A stretch of 64,000 bases of DNA from Morinoia aosen (GCA_030386875.1 CM059563.1:49231602-49295601), one strand, 5' to 3'. Counted from the first letter of the stretch, positions 43,732-57,106 are shown. Notes: generated by a model not told the origin, from the letters alone. Numbers and translations are program-made.

Positions 43732-43829
43732 CAGGGGTTCTCAAAGCGGGGTCCGACATGCGAGGGGGTCCTCAGCTTATTTTATGTAATAAAATTGGTT
43801 CTTGGTTGAAAAAAGTTTGAGAACCCCTG
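43732..43829. mobile_element. 98-bp hAT-type MITE
   Basis: Terminal inverted repeats CAGGGGTTCTCAAA at the left and TTTGAGAACCCCTG at the right are perfect over 14 bases and match the well-known CAGxGGTTCTCAAA ends of hAT elements. Flanks GCATAGAG (43724-43731) and GCATACAG (43830-43837) form an 8-bp target duplication with one mismatch. No coding capacity. Confidence 0.92.
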
Positions 43830-43837
43830 GCATACAG

Positions 43838-45580
43838 TCCATAAGGAAAAACATGGAGCATTCAAAAAATGAAGCTGGGAAGGATACTGCTTGATGAAAA
43901 CACCGATGTAAATGTAATTCGAGTTTGCAAACTAAGCACCTATGTGGGAAAAAACGAATAAACAAACCCCTGAATGTGTTTATGAACTCATATACAGAAT
44001 TTACAGAATACAGAATTTACTCATTTTATTTCGTAAATCGTCCCAGCTAGGACAAAACCGAAAACTAGGTGTCTGCAGAAAAAAACGCCCATGTATTTCA
44101 TCCATGTGCGTTCTCAGGAAATTTATGAAAGCGTAAAATTAACTCAGTAACGAGAAGAGGACCACTGGCAACGCTTGACCTACTGCATTAGAGCTGTAAA
44201 TCAAAGACTTTATTAACATTGCGTGTCAAAAGTCAACGAATTCTAAAAAATGGCCTGGCACTCCACCATTTGCTAACAAGCAAACATCTCCCCCATTTTG
44301 CAATGATTTGTAGTTAATGTCAGGTGAATACAGAAGCTCTCTAGATATTTATGTAGAATGATTCTTGTTCATCTCGTGGTATATCTCCTTTATTTTGAAA
44401 GTTTTCTTGGTCTAGGTTGTCCATCATTCACATGTTTTCACTCTCAAGGGAGACAAACGACAGCCCTAGAATGAAAATCAGCAAAAATAAGTTACGATGT
44501 GTTTCAAAACGTTGTCAATAATGATCAATGGAAGAGTGGTTGTGCCTATTAGGTCGATCATTTCGTTTCTTTTCAAATAAACGACTTCACGTACAGAGGG
44601 TTGAAAACGGTCAATCCTAGTATAATCTTTTCAGCGGAAAATCTATGATTTTAATAGTGCCTCTGCAGGGATTACAATCACAGACGCAGCGGTGAAAAAG
44701 TTAAGCCGATATAGAGCGTTCTTTGTCCATCGCAATTTTTCTTCACTGGTTATATTTAAAGACAGAGAACCAGTACAAGTGTCGGGAGTGACCAAGTGTT
44801 CAACAGATGTGCCTCTCTGATCGTCTGGTCACACGAAATTATGAGCTGCAGTCGAAGCGTCTTCTCGGCTTAGTTGGTTTAAGTTCAAGATTTGAGAACC
44901 GAAGATGATCTTCGTGCTCAGTTGTTCGGATATTTTGGTATTGGTGCCTACTTTTTTGGATTGCAAAGCGATGAGACGTCGTGCGGAAAATTAGTGATAG
45001 TTTTCTAAGACCTAAAATCCTGAAGTTGATTGATATTAATTAGAATAATTCAATTCATTGAAGTATTTTTCCTTTGTCGAAGATATGTCATGATGCATGA
45101 AAATATGCTATAATCATAGCGGGCCAATGGTAGAGCGTAAGAAGTGCAGTCCGCATCTTCAAGGACGTAAATTCGTCATTATGAAGAACTTCACCTGCTA
45201 AATATGAGCCCAGAAATCTTTGTTTATCATTACGATAAGTTTATAACGTGTACTGACAGCACCAGCAGGTGTGCCAACACATGTTCCTGATGGTGGACCT
45301 GGACTAGAATGTCGCTCTGCACTCAGATGTAGTGCGGGCTGGTTAGACATCGAACATACTTTAGTCCTTGATCTCGGTGCGGTGGTGGTGTGTATTGTAA
45401 CAGCTAGTGGCTATCAAAAAGAAAGGGTATCGGTAGCGCTTGTGTGTGTCCTGAATGTCGCTCAATTTTTGAAGAAAGTGTTTCGTTTGTTGCTCTTTCT
45501 GAACTGTTGCAAAACTGTATATGACCTTTCAAAGACCTAAGGTCTAATTACAGAGTAATTGTGTGAAACTCAAACATCCT
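43838..45580. other. Unassigned sequence
   Basis: No repeat recognised. An open frame at 45271-45540 has no identifiable motif and is not annotated as a gene. Confidence 0.55.
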
Positions 45581-45665
45581 GTTTTTGTTGATACGGTAGA
45601 TTTTGGCTTTGTTACGGTCCCGCTTTTACAGTTCACTGCTGCCCTATTTTTCAGCATCTGTTGAA
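45580..45665 (+). repeat. Possible dispersed repeat fragment
   Basis: A short match to the family's middle part (ACAGTTCACTGCTGCCCTATTTTTCAGCA). The flanks are not convincing. Confidence 0.35.
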
Positions 45666-47507
45666 CTATGAACTGCATAGAAACGTAGAGACCTTTTCCT
45701 TGGAATTTTACTCCGACCATTTGTCGAAACTTTGGAGCCTAGTTTATTACATTATCCCGCCCTGTCTAGTGTGTAGTCCGTAATTCTTTAACGGGTAGCC
45801 ATCAATAGTGAAAAATTAGTTTACTTGGAGGTGCATTGCAATACGCTGTATTAGCTTTTGAAAAGCTCTACATGATAACCCATAATGAATTAAATTCGTA
45901 TTTACTTTTTCACTGCTGTGACTTCCCGCTCATGAGCTGTTGTTGGATCCTAATTTTCAGTTAATTATTTCTGGAAAGTAATATTCAGTGTACACTGCAA
46001 AAGGAGAAGCACGCTTTATTTGCTGTTCCCTTAGACTAATAGTGGAATGTTAATCTAGCATCGAAAATTATGTCATATATGCATACAGACGATTTTCCCA
46101 GTGTGTTCTTTGGAGACATTCCAATCTCGCCAGCTGCGACACACGCATTGTATGGTGAGTTTTCTCTCGTATGTTTTAAATTTTTTTAAATATTTCCGAG
46201 ATTTTTATTCTGAAATCTGCATTTGCGAATTGAAGAACATATAATTACGTACTAGCGTTATCCTTGAGTACCGAAAACCGCATCGCGTCGAAACGAACGC
46301 ATTTTCAGAACAATTTTTTTTCGCCTGACCCAGTTGGTAAGTGCGGTCGTGTGTCATGTGGAGCGGGAGAGGATTTGTGGCTCTGCAATACGAGTCGAGT
46401 GTTCATTTTTTCTATGAAAAGGAGAGAATGGCTGTTTTTTCCCCCTTAAATTCCCTGTTGTGGAGTGGGTTCCGGCTCGACCCGGAGAAACTGTCTGTAC
46501 GACCTGCCATTATTGCATTATCTTGGAAGCCGACGTGTAATAGACGTGAGTGAACTTGATTGGAATAAAGCACCGTTTCAAATAATTCTTCAATTTTAAG
46601 ACTGCTAATTGAACTGTCGAAGCCATGTGTCGTGATGCCTTATCATGATCCTCTACTTCATATGATAATGATGATTTCACTTCGAATTGACACGATACGC
46701 TTTATGTGTTCACTATTTGGCTTTCAGAGCAACCCAAAGAAGATTCAACACCATCTACTGCGGTTCAAGTGCTCTGCATTCAGCAAACATTTCGTATCAG
46801 CAGCACCCACCACCGATAATGATTGTTTTATCTATAATTTTTCTCATGGACGCCCGATTCACAAAATAGTCGTACTGCATACGTTCCAGAAAAGTCAATT
46901 TCAATGAAGCATCAGAATCTCTCCGTTGAGATGGTTAGCGCCTTACGTTGCCTCTTCACTGCTAGGATCAATGTTCGCAGTAAAATGAAGCAAATCTAAA
47001 AAGGAGGCCTCTTCCTCATTCGCGAGCTGCCTGTGTTGGCAGAGCGCGCGTGCGCCAGGCGCGGTAATTATTCGGCCGTGCGGTATCAACGCGGCTGGTG
47101 GCAGCAATCACCATTTGTCCTCTCCCTCGGAACTGTCTTGAGGTCTCGCACCTCGGCGCAAAGTGGGGGAATCATTAGTGCGCCAGTAATTTACTCCTGA
47201 TTCCTTTTTATTCATTCCAGGTGTTTGCTGCTATTTTATGTACTTCATTTATTTATTTTTGGGGGTTTATGCTGGATGTGTCGAGTCTCACATGAGCTCG
47301 AAAACGAATTTTCTTAATTTCAACTTTTTTACAAGCGTGTACGGCACCTTTTTTGAGAGTGAACGGTATCGTAATTTAAAATTAGGTGGTCCAAGTGAAC
47401 TGTGTTATTAAATGAAAACTATTGAATAATTTCTGAACACCTTTTTTGGAGTACATGAATTCATTTCGGTCTCTTCTTGGCGAAAAGGATGACCATACAC
47501 CTGTCCA
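45666..47507. other. Unassigned sequence with a CG-rich patch
   Basis: Nothing gene-like is supported. 47020-47170 is locally rich in CG dinucleotides compared with the AT-rich surroundings; whether it is an old exon, promoter or chance cannot be told from sequence alone. Confidence 0.5.
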
Positions 47508-47765
47508 GTAAGTTAAATTAAGTCCTTTCTTTTTATTAGAATAAAATGCTTTTGTTTTGATACAGGCCACTATTTTCTATTCACTACTGTCTTTTTTCAT
47601 CACCTATTAATTTCTTCTTCAGCTGATGTCTTCTTTGATTGACTTCCTTCAATGTCACCGTTTCCATGCGTAGGGCTTAGGAATGCACCTTGTGCTTAAG
47701 TTCCCCGCTCCCCTAACTCCATAAATAATGGTGCCTTCCTCTTTCTTCTCTTGGAAACACATTTA
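47508..47765 (+). repeat. Dispersed repeat copy
   Basis: Blocks TCCTTTCTTTTTATTAGAATA, TTCACTACTGTCTTTTTTCA, TTTCCATGCGTAGGGCTTAGG and AATGGTGCCTTCCTCTTTCT follow the family order. The 5' part is missing. Confidence 0.65.
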
Positions 47766-48346
47766 TCGTTATTAAATAGGCGTATAATAACCTACGATCT
47801 GAATTTTTTTCTGTTTAAATAAACATTTTTCATTTTGAATCCTGATAGAACAAATATTTGTGAAGAGCTACCATTTAATTACGTTGCCAATAAAGGTGGT
47901 CTACTCGTGCTTAAAGCATCCACGAGCCTTCTTTTTACATGGCGCTCTTTATCTGTAAATAAAACGAAGTTCAAAAATCGGAAGACGACTCTCCTTTCTG
48001 ACAAGACTTGTCATCAGGAAGTGGAGAGCCTCCTTGCCTTCAGATCACGTGTCACCGAGCCTCGTGAGGCCTGGCTGGCTCAAGTCTCCGTAATTTCATC
48101 GGTGGTCCAAAAGCAATTTGTTTGAGAGCTTATTGATCCCGACGCTTCACGCAGACCTGCTGCCACTTGTCTTCCTATTGTCCAAATGAACAAAATTGTA
48201 TTCGCCGCTTGACGACTTTCGCGCACCTCATTTTATTTCATTATCATCGTGTGAGTGCTTTGTTGCTGGTGATAGTTTTTCTTTTGGATTTTTCTGTGGT
48301 TTGAGTGCATGTTGCGTATTGAATGAAGACATCACAATGTTATGTC
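47766..48346. other. Unassigned sequence
   Basis: The open frame at 47835-48125 has no recognised family. Confidence 0.5.
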
Positions 48347-48712
48347 CTTCAAGGGGTTACAACTATTGTATCTGTGGAAATAAGTGCTCGCTCTTAGGGA
48401 AAAATGTAAGGTCTCGAGTTGGGAGTTAAGTCGGGCTTCTTTTTATTGAAATAAAATATCTGTTTAGTTAAGGACCGTTTTTTTATGGTTCGATGCTGTC
48501 CTGTTCTTCAGCACCTCTTCCTTTCTTTTTCAACTTTTATTTGTTTCCAAACAATCCTTCTCAACTGTTTCTGTGCGCATGAGATCTTGTGTGGGAATAT
48601 ACATTGTTCACAAATTTCACGTTTCCTCAACTCCATACTAAATGGTACCTCCATTCTCCCTCTCTTTGAACATCTTTGTTGTGGTAAGGGAGGCTGAAAC
48701 TAACTTATAATT
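48347..48712 (+). repeat. Dispersed repeat copy, near full length
   Basis: It runs from AAGGGGTTACAACTATTGTAT through ATGTAAGGTCTCGAG, TTCAGCACCTCTTCC and TTTGAACATCTTTGTTGTGG to GGCTGAAACTAACTTATAAT. Confidence 0.78.
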
Positions 48713-49129
48713 AATCTTTTGAGTTTTCTGTGGTTTGATTACATACTTTATTTATAATGACTCAATGAAGTCTTTTGATGTTCTGACTCTTTCAAATTAT
48801 GGTTTGAATCTGCAAGAGTATACTGTCATTCACAGATGCGAATTACCATCCATTTATTCCTTGCTGATTCGGTTTCATGTTTCTGTGCATTATTATTCAG
48901 CGCACGTCTCAAGGCTTCATTCCTCTGAAGACAGAGATGAAAGAATGTCCTTGTTGATCTCTGTCCTTCATGCATCCGATAAGTTTGTTTAGATACGGAG
49001 TTATTGCGCTCTCAAGAAACCAAAGTGACTGCGACCTTGCATTTCATTCCAAAACACTGTCGCATTAGTGCTACTAATGCAATGATCATATTTTGTTCCA
49101 CTCAGTGGTACATAAATATTCTGTGTGAT
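48713..49129. other. Unassigned sequence
   Basis: No gene or repeat recognised. Confidence 0.5.
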
Positions 49130-49183
49130 GCTCTCCCAACATCATTTGCTCTCCCAACATCATTTGCTCTCCCAACATCATTT
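49130..49183 (+). repeat. 18-bp repeat, three copies
   Basis: GCTCTCCCAACATCATTT three times without a mismatch. Confidence 0.95.
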
Positions 49184-51119
49184 GGACAACACGAGCCACA
49201 AGTGCGCCTCAGATGTGACCCATTTAAGGGTGACTGCAAGCGCCCTGTTGGGTTATCTCAGCCAGCACTCTGGACCAGCACGGCGCAAACTGCTTTGTTT
49301 TCGTGCCTTGATGTGGCGAATTAATTAAGATGTTGTCTTCCGTGATTGGTATAATTAATGCACGAGTGTTGATGACCGAGTTTGTGACGGCACAATACGA
49401 TTAACTGCAAGCTTCCTGTATTAGTAATTCAAGGTTTTGCAATAATTTTTATAAGTTTTGCAGGTCATGTGTTGGGGTCTCCATGGGAATTTAGTTGCGT
49501 GTATTTTTGTGTCTGGTGACTTTCACTTTCCACTCACAGCTTCACCTCTTCTTTCGCTTCTTTCTAAATGGATGCTTGCTGTTTTAAAACATATATGCGA
49601 TTAGAACGTGAAAGATTAAATACTACTGTGCACTGATTCCGTCATCTATGATCGAAGACGATCACACACCGCTTATTTGAGAGATCAAGTGAAGCGGGAA
49701 CTGTGGTAGTAATAACTTTTTGTTTGTCTCCTTTTGGATTCATTTATAACACCCTCCGTCAATTTTCGGATCATTCCATGACTTTTCTGCAAAAAGACCG
49801 GTTCCCGTCATGACGTGTTGAAAATGAAAATTATCGAACTGAAACCTTCATGCTAGTGTATATTTACGATACTAAGTTAGATCATAAATTTTAGTCGAAA
49901 ATCGTTGTGTGATTCTCACTTTAAATTCAGTGAAACAGCTCACCTAATAGTATCAAAATTCAACGAAACACTTCACATCCTACCATAGAAAAACAAAATT
50001 TTAAAAATGCAAATGAAGTTTAACAATGAAGTTTCTAATTAATTAATAACTTACCTAGAATTCAAAATAGTTAATGAGAATTAAAGAATCTTTTGCCAGT
50101 CAAGTCTCAAATTTCGGTAAACGGTCGTGGATCTTGTTAAAAGCTCGCTCGATATCAATAGTATCAAAACATATTATACGAGTTTCGAAAGGGATTTTTA
50201 AAATCCTCGCACGGTTTCATTGGTAGCGCTGGTCAAATTCGGTATGATCAAACAACTTTCAGCCGACGACACGTGATGTTCCCTTGTGGAGTATCAAGGG
50301 AGCTGAGAAATATTAAAACTGGGAGCATTTGATCTGAACGAGCGTTTCATTAACTAATGTTTTCCATATCCTGGAGAAATAAAAGTGCGCATGATTGTAA
50401 TGGCTTTATAGAAATAACTAACAAGATTTAATTATTTAAATTTTACGCGCTAGACTCTGCTCTGCTTTTCTTGAATTGTTTGCTTGTTTGAAAGTGATTT
50501 CATTTACGGTCTATGAATGCTCATGCACGTGCGTTTTGCCACCATCTAGAGCTGATGTTTTGGAAAGCGCGTCGATCACGTACGACGCACCTTATAAGAA
50601 ACACAATCCATTTTTCCTTCACCCGGTGAGCAGAACTGCTGTCGCTTCTTCGTGCCTTCCAAGCGTTGCTCAGAGCGCGAGATCCAAAGTTCGCTATGCT
50701 ATCTTTGGTTCCTGCAATGCTGCCGCCGCTGACGGTCGTAACGCATGAAACGATATTGCCCATGACTTTCGAATTCATTTATTCATGGGTAGTTTTTTTA
50801 ATATCCTTTTGCTCATAGGTATAGATTTTGAATTATTTAGCTCTCGTTTGCAAGATGGGTTTGGTAGTGGGGGCAAAAATTGACGCGTCATGTTACTTTT
50901 ATGAGACACTTGTTGACTGTAATGTACACAAGGATGGTGTCCAGATGCAGTTGTGACTTTCATGGCTTCGTGGAAGATAGGTTTCAAGTTGCCCCCTCAG
51001 TTACGGTGAAAATATCCAATTCAACGTATGAACTTGGCTACTTTGAAAAGTTTCTAGAAATGAATTATATTTTCGCAGCTTTTTTGTGATTAGTATCCTT
51101 CGTTCTTGCCACAATACGA
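49184..51119. other. Unassigned sequence
   Basis: Mostly AT-rich. 50570-50745 is GC-richer with open frames on both strands (90 aa plus, 85 aa minus), but I recognise no protein family in either. Confidence 0.5.
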
Positions 51120-51465
51120 ATTTTTGCTTAGGAATTTGCACTCCCAGGAGAAACGTGTTACATCCCGAGCTGAGAGTTTGGTTGAAAAAAAACCTTTTTG
51201 TTGAAACAAAATGATTTTTATAATGTTTAACACCATATTTTTTGGTCACTGCTGTCCTGTTTTTCGGCACGGCTGAATTCTTCTTCAATTTTTATCTTGT
51301 TTCCTAACTTTCTTTCTCAACTTACTTTCTCAACGGGATCCTGTGCGGGAACGCACATTGTGCATAAATGACTGGTTCCCTTGATTCCATACAAAATGAT
51401 GCCATCATCCTCCCTCTCTTTGAACATCTTTGTTGTGGTAATGGTGGCTAAAACCAACTCATGAT
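51120..51465 (+). repeat. Dispersed repeat copy, near full length
   Basis: Blocks TTTGCACTCCCAGGAGAAACG, CATCCCGAGCTGAGAGTTTGG, TCACTGCTGTCCTGTTTTTC, ATCTTGTTTCCTAACTTTCT and CTTTGAACATCTTTGTTGTGG are in order. Confidence 0.78.
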
Positions 51466-53881
51466 CAATCGATCACGAATTTTTGTTTAAGTGAGAACGA
51501 TGGAGTAGATGCGTAATGCTGATCACAACTGTTAGTCAAAACAGCGCTCTGCATCATTTATGTGACACTGGCGTAGCTTATGTGTACGTCTTATGGTTTG
51601 CCTATGAGTTAAGGCCTTTATGTCAAGAAATGCATCCAATTGCATCTAATGAATTTTTAGCGTAAACGTTTTCAAAAAATAAACGGTTTTCTCTTCTGTT
51701 TCTTTCATATGGAATATGAGGATTTGAAATGTATTTTCAAATTATGATGAACTTCGTGATTCTCAATCGTCAGGGTGCATAGTTTCAGCTTATTATGATT
51801 TGACTTGTGGATATTTCGTATTATTTGTATTGGCTGGTGAGGATCTTAGCTTTCACAGCCACCTCACAGCGTATTGTTTACGCACTTGCACCAGACTTCA
51901 GCCGCCGCTTTCTAGCAGATAAAAGTGTCGCTGTTTCGCAGCCATAAAACTGAGTTGATGCGCTGCTGCAGCTCCAGCAGCTGTGGTCGAATGACAGTCC
52001 TCAACCTCCGACCCTTTCCAGTCAATTGTTTAACACTATGGAACGTTTGTGTAGTAGCTCAGTTCCCTGCATTGTTGTCTTGCTCGTACTAACTAGTAAC
52101 GGAAATAGCTCAATTTACTTAAATGACGTCTTATCTGACTTGTATCCTGTTAACGCTCAGAGAAGATCAAACTTGCGACGTTCTTACTTTGGCAAATAAG
52201 TTACCGTAAAGTAGGCGTCAGACACATAACATTCGTATGTGCAAGTAAGATTTTTGCTTTTGAACTTCGGTTACATATTGCAACCTTTATTACTAGCATT
52301 TTAATGATAGTAACTGAAATGATTGTCAGCAGCCTATTATTCATTTGACACGGTAATTATCAAAACTGCAGTTGAAGGCTGAAACAATAGGATCGCGAGA
52401 GAATTCGTGCTTGATAGGTGAAACATTTTTTCCTGAAAAACTTTTTGGTATAAAGCCGCAGTGCATTCAAGTCTTGTCGTCTATAGAAGATCTTTACATA
52501 GATACTCTTTAAAGGTTCTTATTCGTAAAGATATGGTTGACAGTTAAGCAAAGTAATTAACATTGTCCTATCACTTGCCTTCCGTATATTACGTTTCTGA
52601 AATGCATTTATAGCAACCTCCTCCACAAACAACAGTTTTTGTCCACGACACGTGTTCTAGAATGAACACGGTTGTAAATGTACCCTGATCGTCAGCTTCT
52701 TCTCTATTCTAATCCAGGCCGGCTTGTTTTGCAACCGACCTTCGTCACGAGTTTACGATATCGGCTGTGATTTTTTTTTTGTCCTGTCGTGAATCCCTTC
52801 GGGAGCACGGATTGAGACATCCTGAGCAAATGTAGTTGTAATATGCTGAAGTGTTTTACAAATATCAAAATGAGGTTTCCTCCGGCACTAATTCCAGTCC
52901 AGTAATTTTCAATTTGTTCACTAATGGTATTTTCAAGTTGTCTTCCAGAAGTAATCAACAAGTGTCATCGACCTCAAGTAATAACGTTGTGCCCCCGAAC
53001 GTGAAGTCGTTTTGGGAATGTGAGCTAGCGCTTGAACATTTGCTGCGAAGAAATTCTACCGCGACCGAACTGAAGCTTTCAGCGACATTTAACTTGATCT
53101 GTGGACTATGCAACACTCGCGGTTCTATTGTTCGTTTTTTATCGAAATTAGCTCTTCGGAGCGGTCGTATCGCAATCCGGTAAGCGAAATAGTCAGCTCG
53201 TTGTCGGCGAAAACGTGATCGGAATCGCACTCTGCTTCAATGACTCTGCTCTCTATAACAATAGCAGCTCACATTTGTAGGGTCTTTTGTGTAAAGTTCG
53301 CTTCTGGACACGATTTGGTTTAGCGCCGCGCTAGGTTCAAATACTGCGCAATGTTGTTAAATCGCATGAAAAAAATCTCGGGAGTATCGAGCTCCTCGGT
53401 TTACTACGGGTGTTAACAAACACGCTGCGCATCAGTGGACTCGCCAATTCTTGGAAGTGAGTATGTATGTTCAAAGTTTTCTCAGAACAAGTGCAATTAC
53501 TCTCTCGTTCTCCATTTTTTTGGTATCGGGTCACAAGGTATGAGTTATTTGGTGCACACTCGGCTACACTGCACAGTTTTAGAGCTTAATTTTCATCCGA
53601 CTTCTTGGTGACTTGATCTCTTCGGTTGACTCTTCGACATGAGCGCATTGCTACCGTTCTCCTTAATGAAATACAGTGAGAGGAGAAGTTCAATGATAAT
53701 CGTTGCATTATATTCGGACCCGGTCTGTCCCCGACTTGCCAATTAATTCCACTGAATGCAGTGTTGGCTGCAAGACTAGTCTGGCAGCGGTGATGACCGT
53801 AATAACATTTACGTTCGTTGGGTAATTTTTGCCCAGATCACCACGCGTTAAAAGATGAATAAAATTGCTGTCTCATGTTGG
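51466..53881. other. Unassigned sequence
   Basis: No gene is supported. A 110-codon open frame at 52851-53183 shows no known motif. Confidence 0.5.
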
Positions 53882-54440
53882 TCCTTTCTGGGGGATACAA
53901 CGATTGGATTGATAGAAATTATCACTCTCTGGGGGAAAATGTGAGGTCCTGTGCTGAGGAGCACGGTTTCTTTATGTTCAAATGTTTTGTTTCGTCAAGA
54001 ACCATTGTTTTCGAATCACTGCTGTCCTGTTTTTCAACACCTCTAACTTTCTTTTTAATGTGTGAGGGCCCGAGCTGAGTTAGGTAGGCCTTCTTTTTGT
54101 TGAAATAAAATGTTTTTTGCTATGTTAAGGACCACCTTTTTTCGGTTCACTGCTGTCCTGTTTTTCAACACCTCTGACTTTCTTCTTCAACTTTTATCTT
54201 GTTTCATGAACGTCTTTCCCATCATACTGTTTCTATGCCCTTTCTGCATAGATTCCTCATTTTCTTATCTCCATACTAAATGGTGCCTTCCTCCTTCCTC
54301 TCTTCGATACGCTCTATTTTTGCAGCGATTAGGGAGGCTTAAACTAACTTATAATCATAATCAGATTCTGAGTTCGCTTAACTCCAGGCTTAATGGTGCC
54401 TTCATTCTTCCTATCTTGGAACATTTTTATTGTGGATACG
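53882..54440 (+). repeat. Composite of dispersed repeat copies
   Basis: A 3'-truncated copy (53882-54058) stops after TTTTTCAACACCTCTAACTTTC and is followed at once by a second copy starting at TGTGAGGGCCCGAGCTGAG (54059-about 54350). A third partial 3' end (AATGGTGCCTTCATTCTTCC to ATTGTGG, 54365-54440) follows. This looks like unequal exchange between copies. Confidence 0.75.
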
Positions 54441-55598
54441 CTGGAAGTCGCCTTTAATCTGAATATTAGAAATACTGCAATTATTGTATTTCAAAAAATT
54501 TTTACAAAATTTTGCGTCGACTGTGATGTAATCTTTTTTATTTGTATTCACAATATATTGCAACGGATGTAAACCGTTGAGTTTCTTCGTGTACTTCGGC
54601 AAAAGTTGTTGATGCTAAAGATTGTCTTGCTTCCACATCCTCTATAATTATTGATAGTTTAAATATTCTTAGCAACGCGCATGGCGAAACCTAGCGTCTT
54701 GGCAAGCTTCCTCAACATCTTTCTTTTCTAAGCCCTTGCGGAATTACCTATGCCATCTTTGTTGTTTGGCTGTTCATTGACACCAAATCAGGGAGACACT
54801 CTGCTTCATTGGAGACACTGTGCTTTCCTCGTAGGTAGTTTTTCTTTTCTCCGTGCTATCCGCAAAATTACTGAACATTTCTTGCTGAGGTCGAAGTAAA
54901 CAAACCAAATACAGAACATTAGCTGGAGCCGCACCTTCGTGTGAGTGCGCCTCGGCCGCGTCTCGCGTCTGACCTTCCATGCTCGAGCTCGGGAGATGCG
55001 TTAGGGCTTTCTTATTTTGTGTCTTCCAGGTTCGTGAAGGACGAAAATCTTTACTTTGTATCTTTCAAGGCTTATAATATCGTTGTTTTGATTGGCTATG
55101 TGTGAACATACTGCGTATGACAATGATTAGGAATTTAAGCTGGTGTTGTATTCAGAAAAATGAGAAACACAACATTATCTTTAAAAGTCCCTGTGTTTTT
55201 CATGTGTGACTTGCTGCGACCAGTAGGATACGGTCATATTTTTGGAAGATGAAAGGTCGTAGTCTGATGCTGTCAAGGCTCAAATATTAACCCCAAGAAT
55301 CAAAAGTTGATCGCCAATTCTAGCAGGCATACTACAGGTAAGAGCGCAAAAAAAATCCCTGTGGATTGTCGTATACATGTGTTCGTTGGAAGCATTTCAA
55401 ATATCGGCTTTCATCAGCTTTTCTGGACTCCATCGTCCTTCGCTTATGTGGTTCAACTTGAACTTTTGTGATCTCATTTGTTAAGTTGGATGTTTGGAGT
55501 TTTTCTTTTTCGGCCAAGTTCCAGGTAGCGCTCATTGATTATCAACTTATGGCACAATAATCTTCGGTCCAAAGTGTTATTTGATTTTCAAATTTTTG
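54441..55598. other. Unassigned sequence
   Basis: Nothing recognised. Confidence 0.5.
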
Positions 55599-55950
55599 CC
55601 CCTCAGGGGGATACAAATATTGTATCTATGGGAATTAGCGCTCCCAGGGGGAAAATGTGAGGGCCCGAGCTGAGAGTTAGGTAGGCCTTCTTTTTGTTGG
55701 CATAAAATGCTTCTTTTTATGTTAACCACCTTTTTTCAGTTCACTACTGTCCTGTTTTTCAGCACCTTTGACTTTCATCTTCAACTTTTATCTTCTTTCA
55801 TCCACTTCTTTCTTAACTTCCTGTTTCTCTACCCCTTCTGCATAGATTTCTCATTCTCTTATCTCCGTACTAAATGGTGCCTTCCTCCTTCTTCTCTTTG
55901 ATACGCTGGTTTTTGTAGTGGTTAGGGAGGCTTAAACAAACTTATAATCT
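55599..55950 (+). repeat. Dispersed repeat copy, best-preserved reference
   Basis: This copy defines the family here, about 350 bases. It starts CCCTCAGGGGGATACAAATA and runs through GGGAATTAGCGCTCCCAGGG, TGAGGGCCCGAGCTGAGAG, TTCACTACTGTCCTGTTTTTC, a long pyrimidine-rich tract and AATGGTGCCTTCCTCCTT, to GAGGCTTAAACAAACTTATA. The start contains a short CCCT/AGGG inverted pair. There is no ORF and no A- or B-box clear enough to call it a tRNA-type SINE. Confidence 0.8.
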
Positions 55951-56894
55951 TGATATTTCAAATTTTTGCTCTCAAAAATTTGTACTAAATACTGTCGACC
56001 ATTCGCGCCTCATCGATGTGTGAATAGCATTGATATTGAACTTACTGGTATCGTAATTCGAACGAAATAAGTTATACTGTTCTGATTACATCGATGTAAA
56101 TATACGAACGGGGCAACAGGTTTTCGAACACTAGAAAAAGACAGGAAGTTAATTAAGCTTCTCAGTGCAGTGCCTGTCTTTGGGGCCACGCGCTCGTCTT
56201 ATCGGTCAAATTTTTCTGAGGCAAAAGCCTGGTGTTGTGAGGCGTCATAGCTGCCGTGAAGTGCGTTGATCAGTGCGGGTTTTAGGAGTTCAATGTGTTG
56301 GTATCCTAAGAATGGCGTTTTCTTAATCTATCGTGAGAATTCAATTATTTAAATCCTCTAATTCAAATGATCTATTTTTAGGTTTGCATGAACAGATTAG
56401 GAGGTGTTCAATAACTGTTCTTCTGCTTGTTTAAAAAATATAATGTGCATTAATAAGTAATAATAACCCTTTTCTCTAATGTCGAGGGGCTTCTGAAAAC
56501 ATTTGACATTCTAGATTTTTAAAAGGGTCTTAGTAGATCAGATACGTACTGGGGAAGATGTTAACCTGTATCGTTCTCCGGTAACTGATGAAATAAGTCC
56601 CAAAACAAATGCTGGAACCAAAAGTGTCGTCTTTATCCAAGGCCAAGATTATAAAAACATATCGAACATTGTCTGAAGTGAGAAGACGAGTGCGACACGT
56701 CATCTTCACTCTTCTATACATGCGCACCACGGACTTCCACACTCACTCTTCCTCCTTGTGTGATCTACGCTGAGTGAGTTGCGTGAATGTTAACCATTGG
56801 AAACTCGTGAATTTTGTACCGCACAATGGAGAGTTAAGCGCCGACTTGCACTGCGGTGTTCCTGCTTGCAGTGTGCGCGTTGCACAACCCTAGG
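55951..56894. other. Unassigned sequence
   Basis: No gene or repeat recognised. Confidence 0.5.
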
Positions 56895-57029
56895 ATGTTG
56901 GTTACCATGCACAGGGTGCAGATGTTGGTTACCATGCACAGGGTGCAGATGTTGGTTACCATGCACAGGGTGCAGATGTTGGTTACCATGCACAGGGTGC
57001 AGATGTTGGTTACCATGCGCAGGGTGCAG
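56895..57029 (+). repeat. 27-bp tandem array, five copies
   Basis: Five units containing ATGTTGGTTACCATGCACAG; only the fifth differs (one base). Because 27 is a multiple of three, all frames stay open on both strands; this is not evidence of a protein. Confidence 0.95.
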
Positions 57030-57106
57030 ATGCAGTAACCGGTCGCCTGGCCCTGCCTGTACGCTGGAGGCCGGTCGACATTCAAGCGACCTTGCCGGTT
57101 GTTGGC

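Noticed and set aside
45271..45540. 89-codon open frame starting PTHVPDGGPG, vaguely like a fibronectin III start
   Set aside because: No conserved tryptophan or tyrosine pattern of that fold follows; judged chance.
50476..50778. GC-richer segment with open frames on both strands
   Set aside because: No recognisable protein or splice structure. Noted only as a composition shift.
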